From Streptomyces abikoensis (GTDB taxonomy: Bacteria > Actinomycetota > Actinomycetes > Streptomycetales > Streptomycetaceae), in assembly GCF_014648775.1 (NCBI RefSeq), contig NZ_BMRT01000005.1, positions 357,447 to 421,446 of the forward strand: a DNA stretch of 64,000 nucleotides, written 5' to 3'. Shown one piece after another: positions 24,251 to 31,795 of this stretch. The stretch's first letter is position 1, and every line of letters begins with the position of its first letter. Made by a program: the position numbers and the translations under genes. The notes under the pieces were generated by a model that was not told the DNA's origin, ran no database searches, and worked only from the letters and a program-made list of their open reading frames with translations.

Positions 24251-24919
24251 CTACGCGCGGAGCGCGAAGAACATCAGCCCGCCCACCTCGCGCCACCGCT
24301 CCACGATGTCGGCCCGGTGCTCCAGCACGTCCGAGATGTGCTGCATGCCGAAGAAGCCCGCGACGAGCGAGCGCGCGGCGGCCGCCGGATCGACGCCCTC
24401 GCGCAGCCGGCCCTCGTCGCGCGCGGCCGTCAGCAGCCCGGTGAGCAGCTCGGTCCAGTCGACGTAGGGCGTGGGGAGCGTGGCGTCGATCTCCGGGCGT
24501 TCGAGCTGGAGCCGGGCGCCCGCCTGGACGACGACGTCGTCGCGGAAGGCGACGGCCGCCCGGTTCAGCATCTCGGCGGCGGTGTCCAGCGGGGCCAGGC
24601 CCTCCTCCCGGATCTCCTCCAGCAGTTCGGGCCAGCGGGCGTAGTGGTGCTCGACGACGGCGACGGCGAGCGACTCCTTGGACGGGTAGTGGAAGTACAC
24701 CGCGCCCTTGGTCATCTCCACCCGGTCCGCCACGTCCTTGACGGAGGTGTGCCGGAAGCCGCGCGCGGCGAAGAGCTCGGCGGCCGCGCGCAGGACGAGG
24801 GCCTTGGTGCGGATCGACCGGTCCTGCTTGGGGGCGGGCCCCCGGGCACAGTCGATCGTCCGGGCCGGGAACGCGGTCGCCGAGGTGCACGCCGCCGGAT
24901 CGTTCGCCTCGTTCACCAT
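24251..24919 (-). CDS. ScbR/ArpA-like TetR regulator (γ-butyrolactone receptor homologue)
   Basis: TetR-family repressor of 222 aa. The DNA-binding domain KQDRSIRTKALVLRAAAELFAARGFRHTSVKDVADRVEMTKGAVYFHYPSKESLA is of the γ-butyrolactone-receptor class (ScbR, ArpA, and pseudo-receptors). The N-terminal tail before it (about 28 residues) is longer than usual, so a later start cannot be excluded. An ARE-like palindrome sits 8-31 bases upstream of the ATG, suggesting autoregulation. No butenolide or γ-butyrolactone synthase gene (AfsA/ScbA) is nearby, so whether it binds a butyrolactone or another ligand is open. Confidence 0.85.
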   Translation of the reverse strand: MVNEANDPAACTSATAFPARTIDCARGPAPKQDRSIRTKALVLRAAAELFAARGFRHTSVKDVADRVEMTKGAVYFHYPSKESLAVAVVEHHYARWPELLEEIREEGLAPLDTAAEMLNRAAVAFRDDVVVQAGARLQLERPEIDATLPTPYVDWTELLTGLLTAARDEGRLREGVDPAAAARSLVAGFFGMQHISDVLEHRADIVERWREVGGLMFFALRA

Positions 24920-24926
24920 GAGCGGC

Positions 24927-24950
24927 AATATACCTTCGAGTAGGTATATT
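24927..24950. promoter_or_regulatory. ARE-like operator upstream of the ScbR-like gene
   Basis: AATATACCT (24927-24935) and AGGTATATT (24942-24950) are perfect nine-base inverted arms around TCGAGT. The site lies immediately before the TetR gene and fits the autoregulatory-element pattern bound by γ-butyrolactone receptors (ATACC...GGTAT core). It is strikingly A/T-rich against the local sequence. Confidence 0.7.
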
Positions 24951-25004
24951 TCCGCCTCCGGGGCGGGACAGGACCCGGAGGGCCCGAAAGCCCTCACGGC
25001 ACCC

Positions 25005-25787
25005 TCACGGCACGAGAACATACGGCGTGGTCGTCCCCAGCGCCACGAACCCCAGCCGCTCCAGGATCGGCCGGCTCATCGCCGACGCGTCGACGTGCAG
25101 ATGGCGGTAGCCGTGCTCGGCCGCCAGCCGCGCCCGGTGGTGGACGAGCGCGCGGTAGATCCCCCGCCCCCGCCACTCCGGCGCGGTACCGCCGCCCCAC
25201 AGGCTCACGAAGGACGTCCCGGGGTGGAGTTCCATCCGCGCCGCGCTCACCGGAACGTCCCCGTCCATGGCGACGACCGCGAGCGGAACGTCCGAGTCCA
25301 GCTGGTCGAGGAGCAGCTTCCGGTGCTGCTCCCGGGACTCGCCGAACGCCCGCTCCTGGGCGGCCACCGCCAGGTCGACGCCGGCCGCGTCGGTGACGGG
25401 GAGCAGCCGGATCCCCTCCGGGGGCCCGGAGCCGGCCGGGAGGTCCGCGACGGCGGCGACCATCAGCGTCTCCGTGGGCTCGGCCGTGAAACCGGCCGCC
25501 CGCAGCCTGCGCGGCAGGTCGGCCGGCAGGTCGTGGCCGTACAGCTTCCACTCGAACTCGCGGCCGAGCGCGGCGAAGTACGCCACCTGTTCGGCGATGG
25601 CGGCGTCCGCCGTGTCCTCGTCGAGGTCCGACCAGACGACGCCGTTCCAGCCGTCGGCGTCCGCGCCGACGTGCCGGACGACCTTGCCGGTGCGCTCGAC
25701 CCGGGCGCCGGGTCCGTCGGCCCGGACGCCCTCCCGCATCTCACGGTCGTAGAGCGGCAGGAGCGCCGCCACCGTGTCCTTGTCCAT
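25005..25787 (-). CDS. GNAT family N-acetyltransferase
   Basis: Protein of 260 aa. The C-terminal half is a GNAT domain: VSLWGGGTAPEWRGRGIYRALVHHRARLA (acetyl-CoA-binding R/Q-x-x-G-x-G/A as EWRGRGIY) and a final helix-strand (ILERLGFVALGTTTPYVL). The N-terminal ~110 residues form a poorly conserved partner domain. Substrate unknown. ATG at 25787 was preferred over GTG two codons upstream. The 3' end overlaps the extended reading of the TetR gene but not its chosen start. Confidence 0.83.
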   Translation of the reverse strand: MDKDTVAALLPLYDREMREGVRADGPGARVERTGKVVRHVGADADGWNGVVWSDLDEDTADAAIAEQVAYFAALGREFEWKLYGHDLPADLPRRLRAAGFTAEPTETLMVAAVADLPAGSGPPEGIRLLPVTDAAGVDLAVAAQERAFGESREQHRKLLLDQLDSDVPLAVVAMDGDVPVSAARMELHPGTSFVSLWGGGTAPEWRGRGIYRALVHHRARLAAEHGYRHLHVDASAMSRPILERLGFVALGTTTPYVLVP

Positions 25788-25848
25788 CCGCACACCCCAG
25801 CACCGGCCGGGGCGGGCGGCAACGGAATTACCGCCGGAGCGCGGCCCG

Positions 25849-26259
25849 TCAGACCTTCGGCTGCGTGAAGCGGATGCGGTTGCCGAACGGGTCGCGCAGC
25901 CCGCAGTCGATCCCGTAGGGGCGCTCGGTCGGCGGCTCGGTGAACTCGACGCCCTTGGCCAGCAGCGTCTCGTAGGTCTTGTGGCAGTCCGGCGTGGTGA
26001 GGATGAGCCAGCCGGCCATCGCGCCCTTGGTGACCAGGTCGCGCACCTGCGCGGCCGTCTCGTCGGACATCATCGGCCCGCCCGGCTGCTCCAGCAGGAT
26101 CTGGCGGCCGGCGTCACCGGGGACGCCGACGGTCAGCCAGCGCATGAAGCCCAGGGGGATGTCGGCGGTGATCTCCAGGCCCAGCTTGCCGACGTAGAAG
26201 TCGAGGGCCTCGTCCTGGTCGAGGACGTAAATCTGCGAGTGCGTGATGGCGTTGAACAT
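25849..26259 (-). CDS. VOC (glyoxalase/bleomycin-resistance-like) family protein
   Basis: Protein of 136 aa with two βαβββ modules: MFNAITHSQIYVLDQDEALDFYVGKLGLE, then the second half with GWLILTTPDCHKTYETLLAKGVEFTEPPTERPYGIDCGLRDPFGNRIRFTQ. Candidate metal ligands are His7, an internal Glu and residues of the terminal strand. The family includes isomerases, dioxygenases and ligand-binding resistance proteins; the reaction is unknown. It is 61 bases downstream of a short AraC-type regulator gene in the same direction, a frequent pairing. Confidence 0.85.
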   Translation of the reverse strand: MFNAITHSQIYVLDQDEALDFYVGKLGLEITADIPLGFMRWLTVGVPGDAGRQILLEQPGGPMMSDETAAQVRDLVTKGAMAGWLILTTPDCHKTYETLLAKGVEFTEPPTERPYGIDCGLRDPFGNRIRFTQPKV

Positions 26260-26320
26260 GAGGGAAACGTTATTCGGCCAGGCGCCCGAAAACTTATCCA
26301 AAACTGCTCTCTACGAGCCC

Positions 26321-26725
26321 TTACGAGCCGGGCCGGATCCACGCCATGGCGAAGCAGGTGGGCACGTGCTGCGCGACCGCCTGCTTGCGGTAATCACGGG
26401 GTGACATGCCGACGATGTCCCGGAACGTCCGGCTGAACGTCCCGGGACTGCCGAAACCGACCTCGAAGCAGATGTCCGTGACCGCGCGCCCGGTCTCGCG
26501 CAGCAGGAACATCGCCCGCTCGACGCGGCGCCGCTGGAGGTAGCGGTGCGGGGTCTCCCCGAACGTCGCGCGGAAGGTACGGCTGAAATGCGCCTCGGAC
26601 ACATGGGCGATACGGGCGAGGGCGGGGACGTCCAGGGGCTCCGCGTAGGCGCGGTCCATGGCGTCCCGCGCCCGCAGCATCCGGCGGTTGGTGTCCTCGA
26701 CGGCGGCACGGTTCACACCGCTCAT
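26321..26725 (-). CDS. Stand-alone AraC-type DNA-binding regulator
   Basis: Regulator of 134 aa made almost only of the AraC double helix-turn-helix: LDVPALARIAHVSEAHFSRTFRATFGETPHRYLQRRRVERAMFLLRETGRAVTDICFEVGFGSPGTFSRTFRDIVGMSPRDYR. There is no ligand-binding domain, so it may act as a MarA/SoxS-type activator whose level is regulated. C-terminal tail (HVPTCFAMAWIRPGS) is characteristic of the group paired with VOC proteins. Likely controls the VOC gene next to it. Confidence 0.87.
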   Translation of the reverse strand: MSGVNRAAVEDTNRRMLRARDAMDRAYAEPLDVPALARIAHVSEAHFSRTFRATFGETPHRYLQRRRVERAMFLLRETGRAVTDICFEVGFGSPGTFSRTFRDIVGMSPRDYRKQAVAQHVPTCFAMAWIRPGS

Positions 26726-26755
26726 CCCACCATATGGCGGGCGTGGAAACGCAGG

Positions 26756-27598
26756 TCAGCGCTGTGGGAGCGTCCCTATGACCACGGTGGCGCCCAGGTC
26801 CTCGCAGTGGACGACCGCCGTCTCCAGCCCGCCGCGCGCGAACGTCCGGGCCGTGCGGGGCGCCTGCCGCTCGCTCGTCTCCATCAGCAGGTGCCCGCCG
26901 GGCGCCAGCCAGCGCGCGGCCCCGGCGGCCACGCGCCGCTGGACATCGAGCCCGTCCGGGCCGCCGTCCAGCGCCACCCGCGCCTCGTGGACCCGCGCCT
27001 CGGCGGGCAGCAGCCCGATGGCGTCGGTGGGAACGTAGGGGGCGTTGGCGAGCAGGACGTCGACACGGCCGCGGAGCGCGGCGGGCAGCGGCGCGTACAG
27101 ATCGCCCTCCAGGACCCGCCCGCCGGACGCGGCGACGTTGCGGCGCGCGCACCGCACGGCGGCGGGGTCGATGTCGGCGGCGTACAGCTCGACGCCCGTC
27201 CCCGCCCCAGCCTCCCCCACCCCGGCCACCAGCGCCGCGCCCAGCGCACCGGACCCGCAGCACAGGTCCACGGCGACCACGTCCGGCCCACGGCGCAGGG
27301 CACGGCTGACGGCCTGCTGGACGAGGAATTCGGTACGCCGGCGCGGTACGAAGACACCGGGGTCGACCGCGATCCGCAGGCCGCGGAACTCGGCCCAGCC
27401 GACGACGTGTTCGAGCGGATGCCCGGCCGCCCGCCGGTCCACCATGGCGTGGAGCTCGTCCGGCGAGCCCGCCGCGGAGAGGATCAGTTCCGCCTCGTCC
27501 TCGGCGAAGACGCAACCGGCGGCGCGCAGCGTGGAGATGACGGCATTACGGAAGGAAAAAAGTCGCAGAGCCGCGGAAGCGGCGAAAGAAACCGACAC
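26756..27598 (-). CDS. PrmC-related N5-glutamine methyltransferase-like protein
   Basis: SAM-dependent methyltransferase of 280 aa related to HemK/PrmC. Motif I is VVAVDLCCGSGALGAALV; the substrate motif reads NAPYVP where true PrmC has NPPY, which is the mark of the actinobacterial paralogue family. N-terminal helical substrate-binding domain contains HPLEHVVGWAEFRGLRI. Methylation of a glutamine in an unidentified protein is plausible. The GTG start at 27598 is first in frame; a short upstream ORF with a strong ribosome site (27639-27698) precedes it on the same strand. Confidence 0.83.
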   Translation of the reverse strand: MSVSFAASAALRLFSFRNAVISTLRAAGCVFAEDEAELILSAAGSPDELHAMVDRRAAGHPLEHVVGWAEFRGLRIAVDPGVFVPRRRTEFLVQQAVSRALRRGPDVVAVDLCCGSGALGAALVAGVGEAGAGTGVELYAADIDPAAVRCARRNVAASGGRVLEGDLYAPLPAALRGRVDVLLANAPYVPTDAIGLLPAEARVHEARVALDGGPDGLDVQRRVAAGAARWLAPGGHLLMETSERQAPRTARTFARGGLETAVVHCEDLGATVVIGTLPQR

Positions 27599-27638
27599 GG
27601 GAGCCTTTCGGGGTACGAAGGGCGCCCTCCCGGTCCAC

Positions 27639-27698
27639 CTAGACCGGCACGACCACGACGTCGCGGGACGAGAGCACCCGACCTGACACAGCGTTGAT
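27639..27698 (-). CDS. Possible 19-residue leader ORF with ATC (or GTG) start
   Basis: A very strong ribosome site AAGGAGG (27713-27707) is followed at ideal spacing by ATC, then NAVSGRVLSSRDVVVVPV and a TAG stop. A GTG four codons in (27689) is the only conventional start but is 17 bases from the ribosome site. The ORF lies 40 bases ahead of the PrmC-like gene on the same strand and may be a leader peptide. No homologue is recognised. Confidence 0.35.
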   Translation of the reverse strand: MNAVSGRVLSSRDVVVVPV

Positions 27699-27800
27699 CG
27701 GTCTCACCTCCTTCTGTCCGGGCCCACTTCACGGGGCCCCTGTTTCTTGCAGGAGTGATGGTAACCCCTCCCGGTGCGCCGCTTCCGGGCCGCCCTCCGC

Positions 27801-28712
27801 TCAGGCCGGGGTGTAGGCGCGGGTCGCGACGTGGTCCTGGACGAGGCGGGTGAAGGCGCGGGTGGCGGCGGACCGGTAGGCGCCCTCGCGGGTGAGGAGG
27901 GCGACGGTGCGGGTGGGCAGGGGCGGGTCGAGGGGGACGGGGGTGAGGTGGGGGTGGTCGTGGGTGATGGCGTCGGGGAGGACGGTGGCCAGGGGGGCGC
28001 GCCGGACGATCTCGGTGAGGGCCTGGATGGAGTTGGCCTCCACGGCGATGCGCGGTTGGACCCGGTGGCGGGCGAAGTAGGCGTCGATGTGGCCCCGGGT
28101 GGCGAAGTCGGCGCTGAGCAGGGCGAGCTGCTGCCGTTCGAGGGCCTGGACGGGCAGGGGCTCATAGCCGGTGGCGGTGGGGGCGTGCTGTGCCGCGGTG
28201 ACGAGACCGAGGGTCTCGGTGAACAGCGGGGTGGCGGTGATGCCGGGCGGGTGGGGCCCGGCGAAGGCGATGCCGAGGTCGATCTCGTCACCGGCCAGAC
28301 CGGCCTCGATACGGTCCTGGGTCGCTTCGGTGACGGTCAGGGTGATGCCCGGATGGCGGGCGTGGAGCTCGGCGACGACCGGGCCGACGAGGTAGGCGGT
28401 GAACGTCGGCGTGACCGCGAGGCGGAGGTGGCCGCGGGAGAGGTCCTGCATGTCGTGGACGGCGCGTTCGGCGGCGGCGAGGTCGCGCAGCGCCCGGCGG
28501 GCGTGTTCGACGTAGACCGTGCCCGCGTCGGTGGGCCGTACGGTCCGGCCGGTGCGGTCCAGCAGTTGCACGCCCACCGTGCGCTCCAGCTGTTTGATCT
28601 GCTGGGAGAGGGTGGGCTGGGAGATGTGGAGCTCTTCGGCGGCGCGGGTGAAGTTCCCGTGCTCCGCGACGGCGAGCAGATAGCGCAGGTGACGCAGTTC
28701 CAGGGCGGCCAT
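27801..28712 (-). CDS. cynR: LysR-type regulator of the cyanate operon
   Basis: LysR-type regulator of 303 aa: N-terminal winged helix (ELRHLRYLLAVAEHGNFTRAAEELHISQPTLSQQIKQLERTVGVQLLDRTGR) and a C-terminal periplasmic-binding-like effector domain (LRLAVTPTFTAYLVGPVVAELHARHPGITLTV). The sequence is close to CynR, the cyanate-responsive activator. It is divergent from cynT-cynS, which supports the name. ATG at 28712 was chosen because the family starts MAALELRHLRY; codons upstream lie in the operator region. Confidence 0.9.
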   Translation of the reverse strand: MAALELRHLRYLLAVAEHGNFTRAAEELHISQPTLSQQIKQLERTVGVQLLDRTGRTVRPTDAGTVYVEHARRALRDLAAAERAVHDMQDLSRGHLRLAVTPTFTAYLVGPVVAELHARHPGITLTVTEATQDRIEAGLAGDEIDLGIAFAGPHPPGITATPLFTETLGLVTAAQHAPTATGYEPLPVQALERQQLALLSADFATRGHIDAYFARHRVQPRIAVEANSIQALTEIVRRAPLATVLPDAITHDHPHLTPVPLDPPLPTRTVALLTREGAYRSAATRAFTRLVQDHVATRAYTPA

Positions 28713-28720
28713 GGGGCTCA

Positions 28721-28783
28721 CTATAGACAGCGCTATAGACAGCACCAATAGCTCCCATGGAGAGCAACTCTTGGACTCTATAG
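28721..28783. promoter_or_regulatory. Repeated CTATAG sites in the cynR-cynT intergenic region
   Basis: CTATAGACAG occurs twice in direct orientation (28721-28730 and 28733-28742), and a third CTATAG at 28778-28783. Between them CCAATAGCTCC and GGAGAGCAACTCTTGG form an imperfect palindrome. The layout fits a LysR-type regulator contacting several half-sites to repress itself and activate cynT. Confidence 0.55.
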
Positions 28784-28850
28784 GTGCAGCTCATGCATGG
28801 TGGATCTCGCCGGGCCCCACGGGCTCGACGGCTACCGAAGGGAGTGACCC

Positions 28851-29456
28851 ATGCAGGACCTCACCGAGGGCGTCGCGCGGTTCCAGCGCGAGGTCTTCCC
28901 GGCCAAGGCGGACCTCTTCACCCACCTGGCCACGCATCACACGCCGCACACGCTGTTCATCGGCTGCTCGGACGCCCGCGTCGTCCCCGAGCTGATCACC
29001 CAGGGCGAGCCCGGCGAGCTGTTTGTCATCCGCACCGCCGGAAACCTCGTTCCCGCCTACACGCCCGGCGCGAACGGGGTCACGGCCAGCATCGAGTACG
29101 CCGTCGCCGTGCTGGGCGTCACCGACATCGTGGTGTGCGGGCACTCCGCCTGCGGCGCGATGACCGCCCTGGCCGAAGGCCACGACCTGTCCGGCGCGCC
29201 GGTGGTCGCCGACTGGCTGCGGCACGCGGACGCCGCCGTGGCCCGCACCGCCGGCATGGCGACCGGCCCGGAGAAGACCGGCGCCCTGGTCCACCAGAAC
29301 GTGTACGCGCAGCTGACGAACCTGACCACCCACCCCTCCGTCGCCCGGGCGCTGGCGGAGAAGAAGGTGGCGCTGCACGGCTGGGTCTTCGACATCGCCA
29401 CCGGGCGCGTCGAAGCCCTCGACGTCACCGGCGCGGGCACCGCCCTCGCGTCCTGA
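28851..29456 (+). CDS. cynT: Beta-carbonic anhydrase of the cyanate operon
   Basis: Beta-class carbonic anhydrase of 201 aa. Zinc ligands are in IGCSDARV (Cys, Asp/Arg dyad) and CGHSACGAM (His, Cys). It interconverts CO2 and bicarbonate. In cyanate metabolism it recycles the CO2 made by cyanase back to the bicarbonate that cyanase consumes. ATG follows GAAGGGAG at good spacing. First gene of cynT-cynS-deaminase. Confidence 0.93.
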   Translation: MQDLTEGVARFQREVFPAKADLFTHLATHHTPHTLFIGCSDARVVPELITQGEPGELFVIRTAGNLVPAYTPGANGVTASIEYAVAVLGVTDIVVCGHSACGAMTALAEGHDLSGAPVVADWLRHADAAVARTAGMATGPEKTGALVHQNVYAQLTNLTTHPSVARALAEKKVALHGWVFDIATGRVEALDVTGAGTALAS

Positions 29457-29526
29457 CGCGGGACCCGTCCCGAATCCCACTCCGGACCATCCCGGACCAC
29501 CCCACCCCAAAAAAGGAGCCCCTCTC

Positions 29527-29997
29527 ATGGTGCACGCCCAGTTCGACCCGACCGCCCGCGAAGCCCTGGCCAACGCCGCTGTCGAGGCCAAGACCCGCAA
29601 GAACCTGACCTGGCAGCAGATCGCCGACGCCTCCGGCCTGTCGGTCGCCTTCACCACCGCCGCCGTCCTCGGCCAGCACCCCCTGCCGGAGCAGTCCGCC
29701 AAGGCCGTCGCCGAGCTGCTCGGCCTGGACGAGGACGCGGCGCTGCTCCTGCAGACCATCCCGACCCGCGGCTCGATCCCCGGCGGCATCCCCACCGACC
29801 CGACGATCTACCGCTTCTACGAGATGCTCCAGGTCTACGGCACCACCCTCAAGGCCCTGGTCCACGAGGAGTTCGGTGACGGGATCATCTCCGCGATCAA
29901 CTTCAAGCTGGACGTGAAGAAGGTCGCCGACCCCGAGGGCGGCGAGCGCGCCGTCATCACCCTGGACGGCAAGTACCTGCCGACCAAGCCGTTCTGA
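29527..29997 (+). CDS. cynS: Cyanate hydratase (cyanase)
   Basis: Converts cyanate and bicarbonate to ammonia and two CO2. The 156 aa keep the catalytic triad at the family's standard numbers: Arg96, Glu99 (YRFYEMLQVYG) and Ser122 (DGIISAI). N-terminal helical domain (TWQQIADASGLSVAFTTAAVLGQ) and the C-terminal dimer strand (VITLDGKYLPTKPF) are typical. It makes a decamer in known members. ATG follows AAAAAGGAGCCCCTCTC. Confidence 0.96.
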   Translation: MVHAQFDPTAREALANAAVEAKTRKNLTWQQIADASGLSVAFTTAAVLGQHPLPEQSAKAVAELLGLDEDAALLLQTIPTRGSIPGGIPTDPTIYRFYEMLQVYGTTLKALVHEEFGDGIISAINFKLDVKKVADPEGGERAVITLDGKYLPTKPF

Positions 29998-30069
29998 CCG
30001 CCAGGGGCGGGGCCCACCGGCCCCGCCCCTCCCCTCCTCACCCCTCCCGCTCACCGGAAAGGCCCGTTC

Positions 30070-30558
30070 ATGGACTTCATCCAGCGCACCATCGACCTCG
30101 CCCGGCAGAACGTCGCCGAAGGCGGCCGCCCGTTCGCGACGGTCATCGTCAAGGACGGGGAGATCCTCGCCGAGAGCGCGAACAAGGTCGCCCAGACCGA
30201 CGACCCCACCGCCCACGCCGAGATCCTCGCCATCCGCGAGGCGTGCGTGAAGCTCGGCACCGAGCACCTGACCGGCACCACCATCTACGTCCTCGCCCAC
30301 CCCTGCCCGATGTGCCTGGGCTCCCTCTACTACTGCTCCCCGGACGAGGTCGTCTTCCTCACCACCCGCGACGCCTACGAACCGCACTACGTCGACGACC
30401 GCAAGTACTTCGAGCTGAACACCTTCTACGAGGAGTTCGGCAAGAACTGGGACCAGCGCCGGCTGCCCATGCGCCACGAGCCCCGCGAGGACGCCGTCGA
30501 GGTCTACCGCTTCTGGCAGGAGCGCAACGGCGGCGAACGCCACGTGGCCGGCGCCTAG
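30070..30558 (+). CDS. Nucleoside/nucleobase deaminase (CMP/dCMP-type zinc fold)
   Basis: Zinc-dependent deaminase of 162 aa with the motifs HAE (in DPTAHAEILAIREA) and PCPMC (AHPCPMCLGSLYY), as in guanine deaminase and tRNA adenosine deaminase. The Asn/Tyr-rich C-terminal part (ELNTFYEEFGKNWDQRR) may set specificity; guanine or cytosine are possible substrates. It is third in the cyanate operon, 72 bases after cynS; why it belongs there is not known, though both release ammonia. ATG follows a GGAAAGG site. Confidence 0.85.
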   Translation: MDFIQRTIDLARQNVAEGGRPFATVIVKDGEILAESANKVAQTDDPTAHAEILAIREACVKLGTEHLTGTTIYVLAHPCPMCLGSLYYCSPDEVVFLTTRDAYEPHYVDDRKYFELNTFYEEFGKNWDQRRLPMRHEPREDAVEVYRFWQERNGGERHVAGA

Positions 30559-30580
30559 CGCCACTCCCCGACTGGCGGAA

Positions 30581-30610
30581 AACTATTGCAAGCATCCGCT
30601 TGCAATAGTT
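30581..30610. promoter_or_regulatory. Perfect 13-base inverted repeat before the XRE gene
   Basis: AACTATTGCAAGC (30581-30593) and its exact complement GCTTGCAATAGTT (30598-30610) are separated by ATCC. It is A/T-rich and lies 26 bases upstream of the XRE regulator gene, so it is probably its operator. It could also terminate the cyn operon, which ends 22 bases upstream. Confidence 0.75.
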
Positions 30611-30635
30611 AGCAAGCTGCGGCACCATCGGCACC

Positions 30636-31076
30636 ATGGCATCACTCAACGTCGGCAATCTCGGCGAGTACCTCCGCGAGCAGCGGCGCACCGCGCAGCT
30701 GACGCTGCGGCAGCTCGCGGAAGCCGCCGGAGTGTCCAATCCGTACCTCAGTCAGATCGAGCGCGGCCTGCGCAAGCCGAGCGCCGAGATCCTGCAGCAG
30801 CTGGCCAAGGCGCTGCGGATCTCCGCGGAGACGCTGTACGTGCAGGCCGGGATGCTCGACCAGCGGGACCGGGAAGAGGCGGAGGTCCGCAGCGTGATCC
30901 TCGCCGACCCCTCGATCAACGAGCGGCAGAAGCAGGTGCTGCTCCAGATCTACGAGTCCTTCCGCAAGGAGAACGCCCTCGCCACACCCGGAACCGCTCC
31001 CGAACAGAGCGGTCCGGGCGGGACGAGCGGCGGCACGGGCAAGACGGACGACGACCAGAGCAACCCTTCGAGCTGA
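30636..31076 (+). CDS. XRE-family helix-turn-helix regulator
   Basis: Regulator of 146 aa. The N-terminal HTH (LGEYLREQRRTAQLTLRQLAEAAGVSNPYLSQIERGLRKPSAEILQQLAKALRISAETLYVQAG) is followed by a helical part (about 75-115) and a Gly/Ser/Asp-rich tail. It corresponds by sequence type and gene order to mycobacterial Rv0474, which precedes hbhA. The inverted repeat just upstream suggests autoregulation. No clear ribosome site before the ATG. Co-transcribed with the next gene (17 bases apart). Confidence 0.87.
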   Translation: MASLNVGNLGEYLREQRRTAQLTLRQLAEAAGVSNPYLSQIERGLRKPSAEILQQLAKALRISAETLYVQAGMLDQRDREEAEVRSVILADPSINERQKQVLLQIYESFRKENALATPGTAPEQSGPGGTSGGTGKTDDDQSNPSS

Positions 31077-31093
31077 TCGGGAGACCCTTCGCC

Positions 31094-31687
31094 ATGGCCC
31101 TCACTCAGGACATCCGCAAGACGGCCACCGACACCCTCTACGCCACCGCCGGCGCCGCGGACCTCGCGGCGGAGAAGGTGGGGCAGCTCGTCGCCGAGGC
31201 CCCCGGCCGTTTCGAGCAGCTGCGCAACACCGACCCCAAGGAGCTGGGCGGGCGGGTGAAGCAGCAGGCCAAGGAGGTGCAGACGCAGGTGACCGCCAAG
31301 GTCACCGAGTTCGTCGGTACCGTCGACACCGACGCCAAGAAGCTCGGCCAGAAGGCCCAGGACCTGGCGCTCCAGGGCGTGGGGCAGGTCGTCGCGGTGG
31401 CGGCCCAGGCCGGTGAGCAGTTCGAGAAGCTGGCCGAGCGCGGGCGCACGGCCGTGAAGACCTGGCGCGGCGAGGCCGCCGAGGGGTTCTCCGAGATCGC
31501 CGTCGCCGTGGAGCCGGGCAGCAGCGAGGGGAACAGCGGCGCCGCCGCCAAGGACGACCAGCCTGCCGCCGCCGCGGAAGGATCGGACGGCTCGGACGAC
31601 GCGTCCAAGCCCGCCGCCCGCCGGACCGCCGCCCGCAAGCCCGCCGCCGCGAAGAAGGCGGACACCAAGGCCGGTGAAGACGCCTAG
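31094..31687 (+). CDS. HBHA-like (heparin-binding hemagglutinin-like) helical protein
   Basis: Protein of 197 aa: residues 1-135 are amphipathic coiled-coil helices without Cys (LYATAGAADLAAEKVGQLVAEAPGRFEQL; GRVKQQAKEVQTQVTAKVTEFVGTVD), and the C-terminal ~55 residues are Ala/Lys/Pro-rich (KPAARRTAARKPAAAKKADTKAG), resembling the heparin-binding tail of mycobacterial HBHA. In a soil actinomycete an adhesin role is unlikely; HBHA-like proteins have also been linked to intracellular lipid and cell-pole functions. ATG follows GGGAGACCC. Ends in a strong terminator. Confidence 0.83.
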   Translation: MALTQDIRKTATDTLYATAGAADLAAEKVGQLVAEAPGRFEQLRNTDPKELGGRVKQQAKEVQTQVTAKVTEFVGTVDTDAKKLGQKAQDLALQGVGQVVAVAAQAGEQFEKLAERGRTAVKTWRGEAAEGFSEIAVAVEPGSSEGNSGAAAKDDQPAAAAEGSDGSDDASKPAARRTAARKPAAAKKADTKAGEDA

Positions 31688-31716
31688 GCCGCCCGCGCCG
31701 CAGCACGCAGCGCGCG

Positions 31717-31753
31717 GAACGATCCGGGCACGGACCACCTGCCCGGATCGTTC
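31717..31753 (+). terminator. Perfect 14-base hairpin after the HBHA-like gene
   Basis: GAACGATCCGGGCA (31717-31730) pairs exactly with TGCCCGGATCGTTC (31740-31753), loop of nine bases. It separates the XRE/HBHA-like pair from the DUF2516 gene. Confidence 0.85.
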
Positions 31754-31795
31754 TCCGGGTACGGTGGGCAACGGACGCACTGAGAGGTGGGCGGC

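Noticed and set aside
27700..27715. 16S rRNA 3' end (CACCTCCTT)
   Set aside because: Only the anti-ribosome-site complement matches; no flanking rRNA sequence. It is simply a strong ribosome site on the other strand.
27704..28291. 195-codon Pro/Ser/Thr-rich minus frame
   Set aside because: Shifted frame of cynR; composition is that of a frame shadow.
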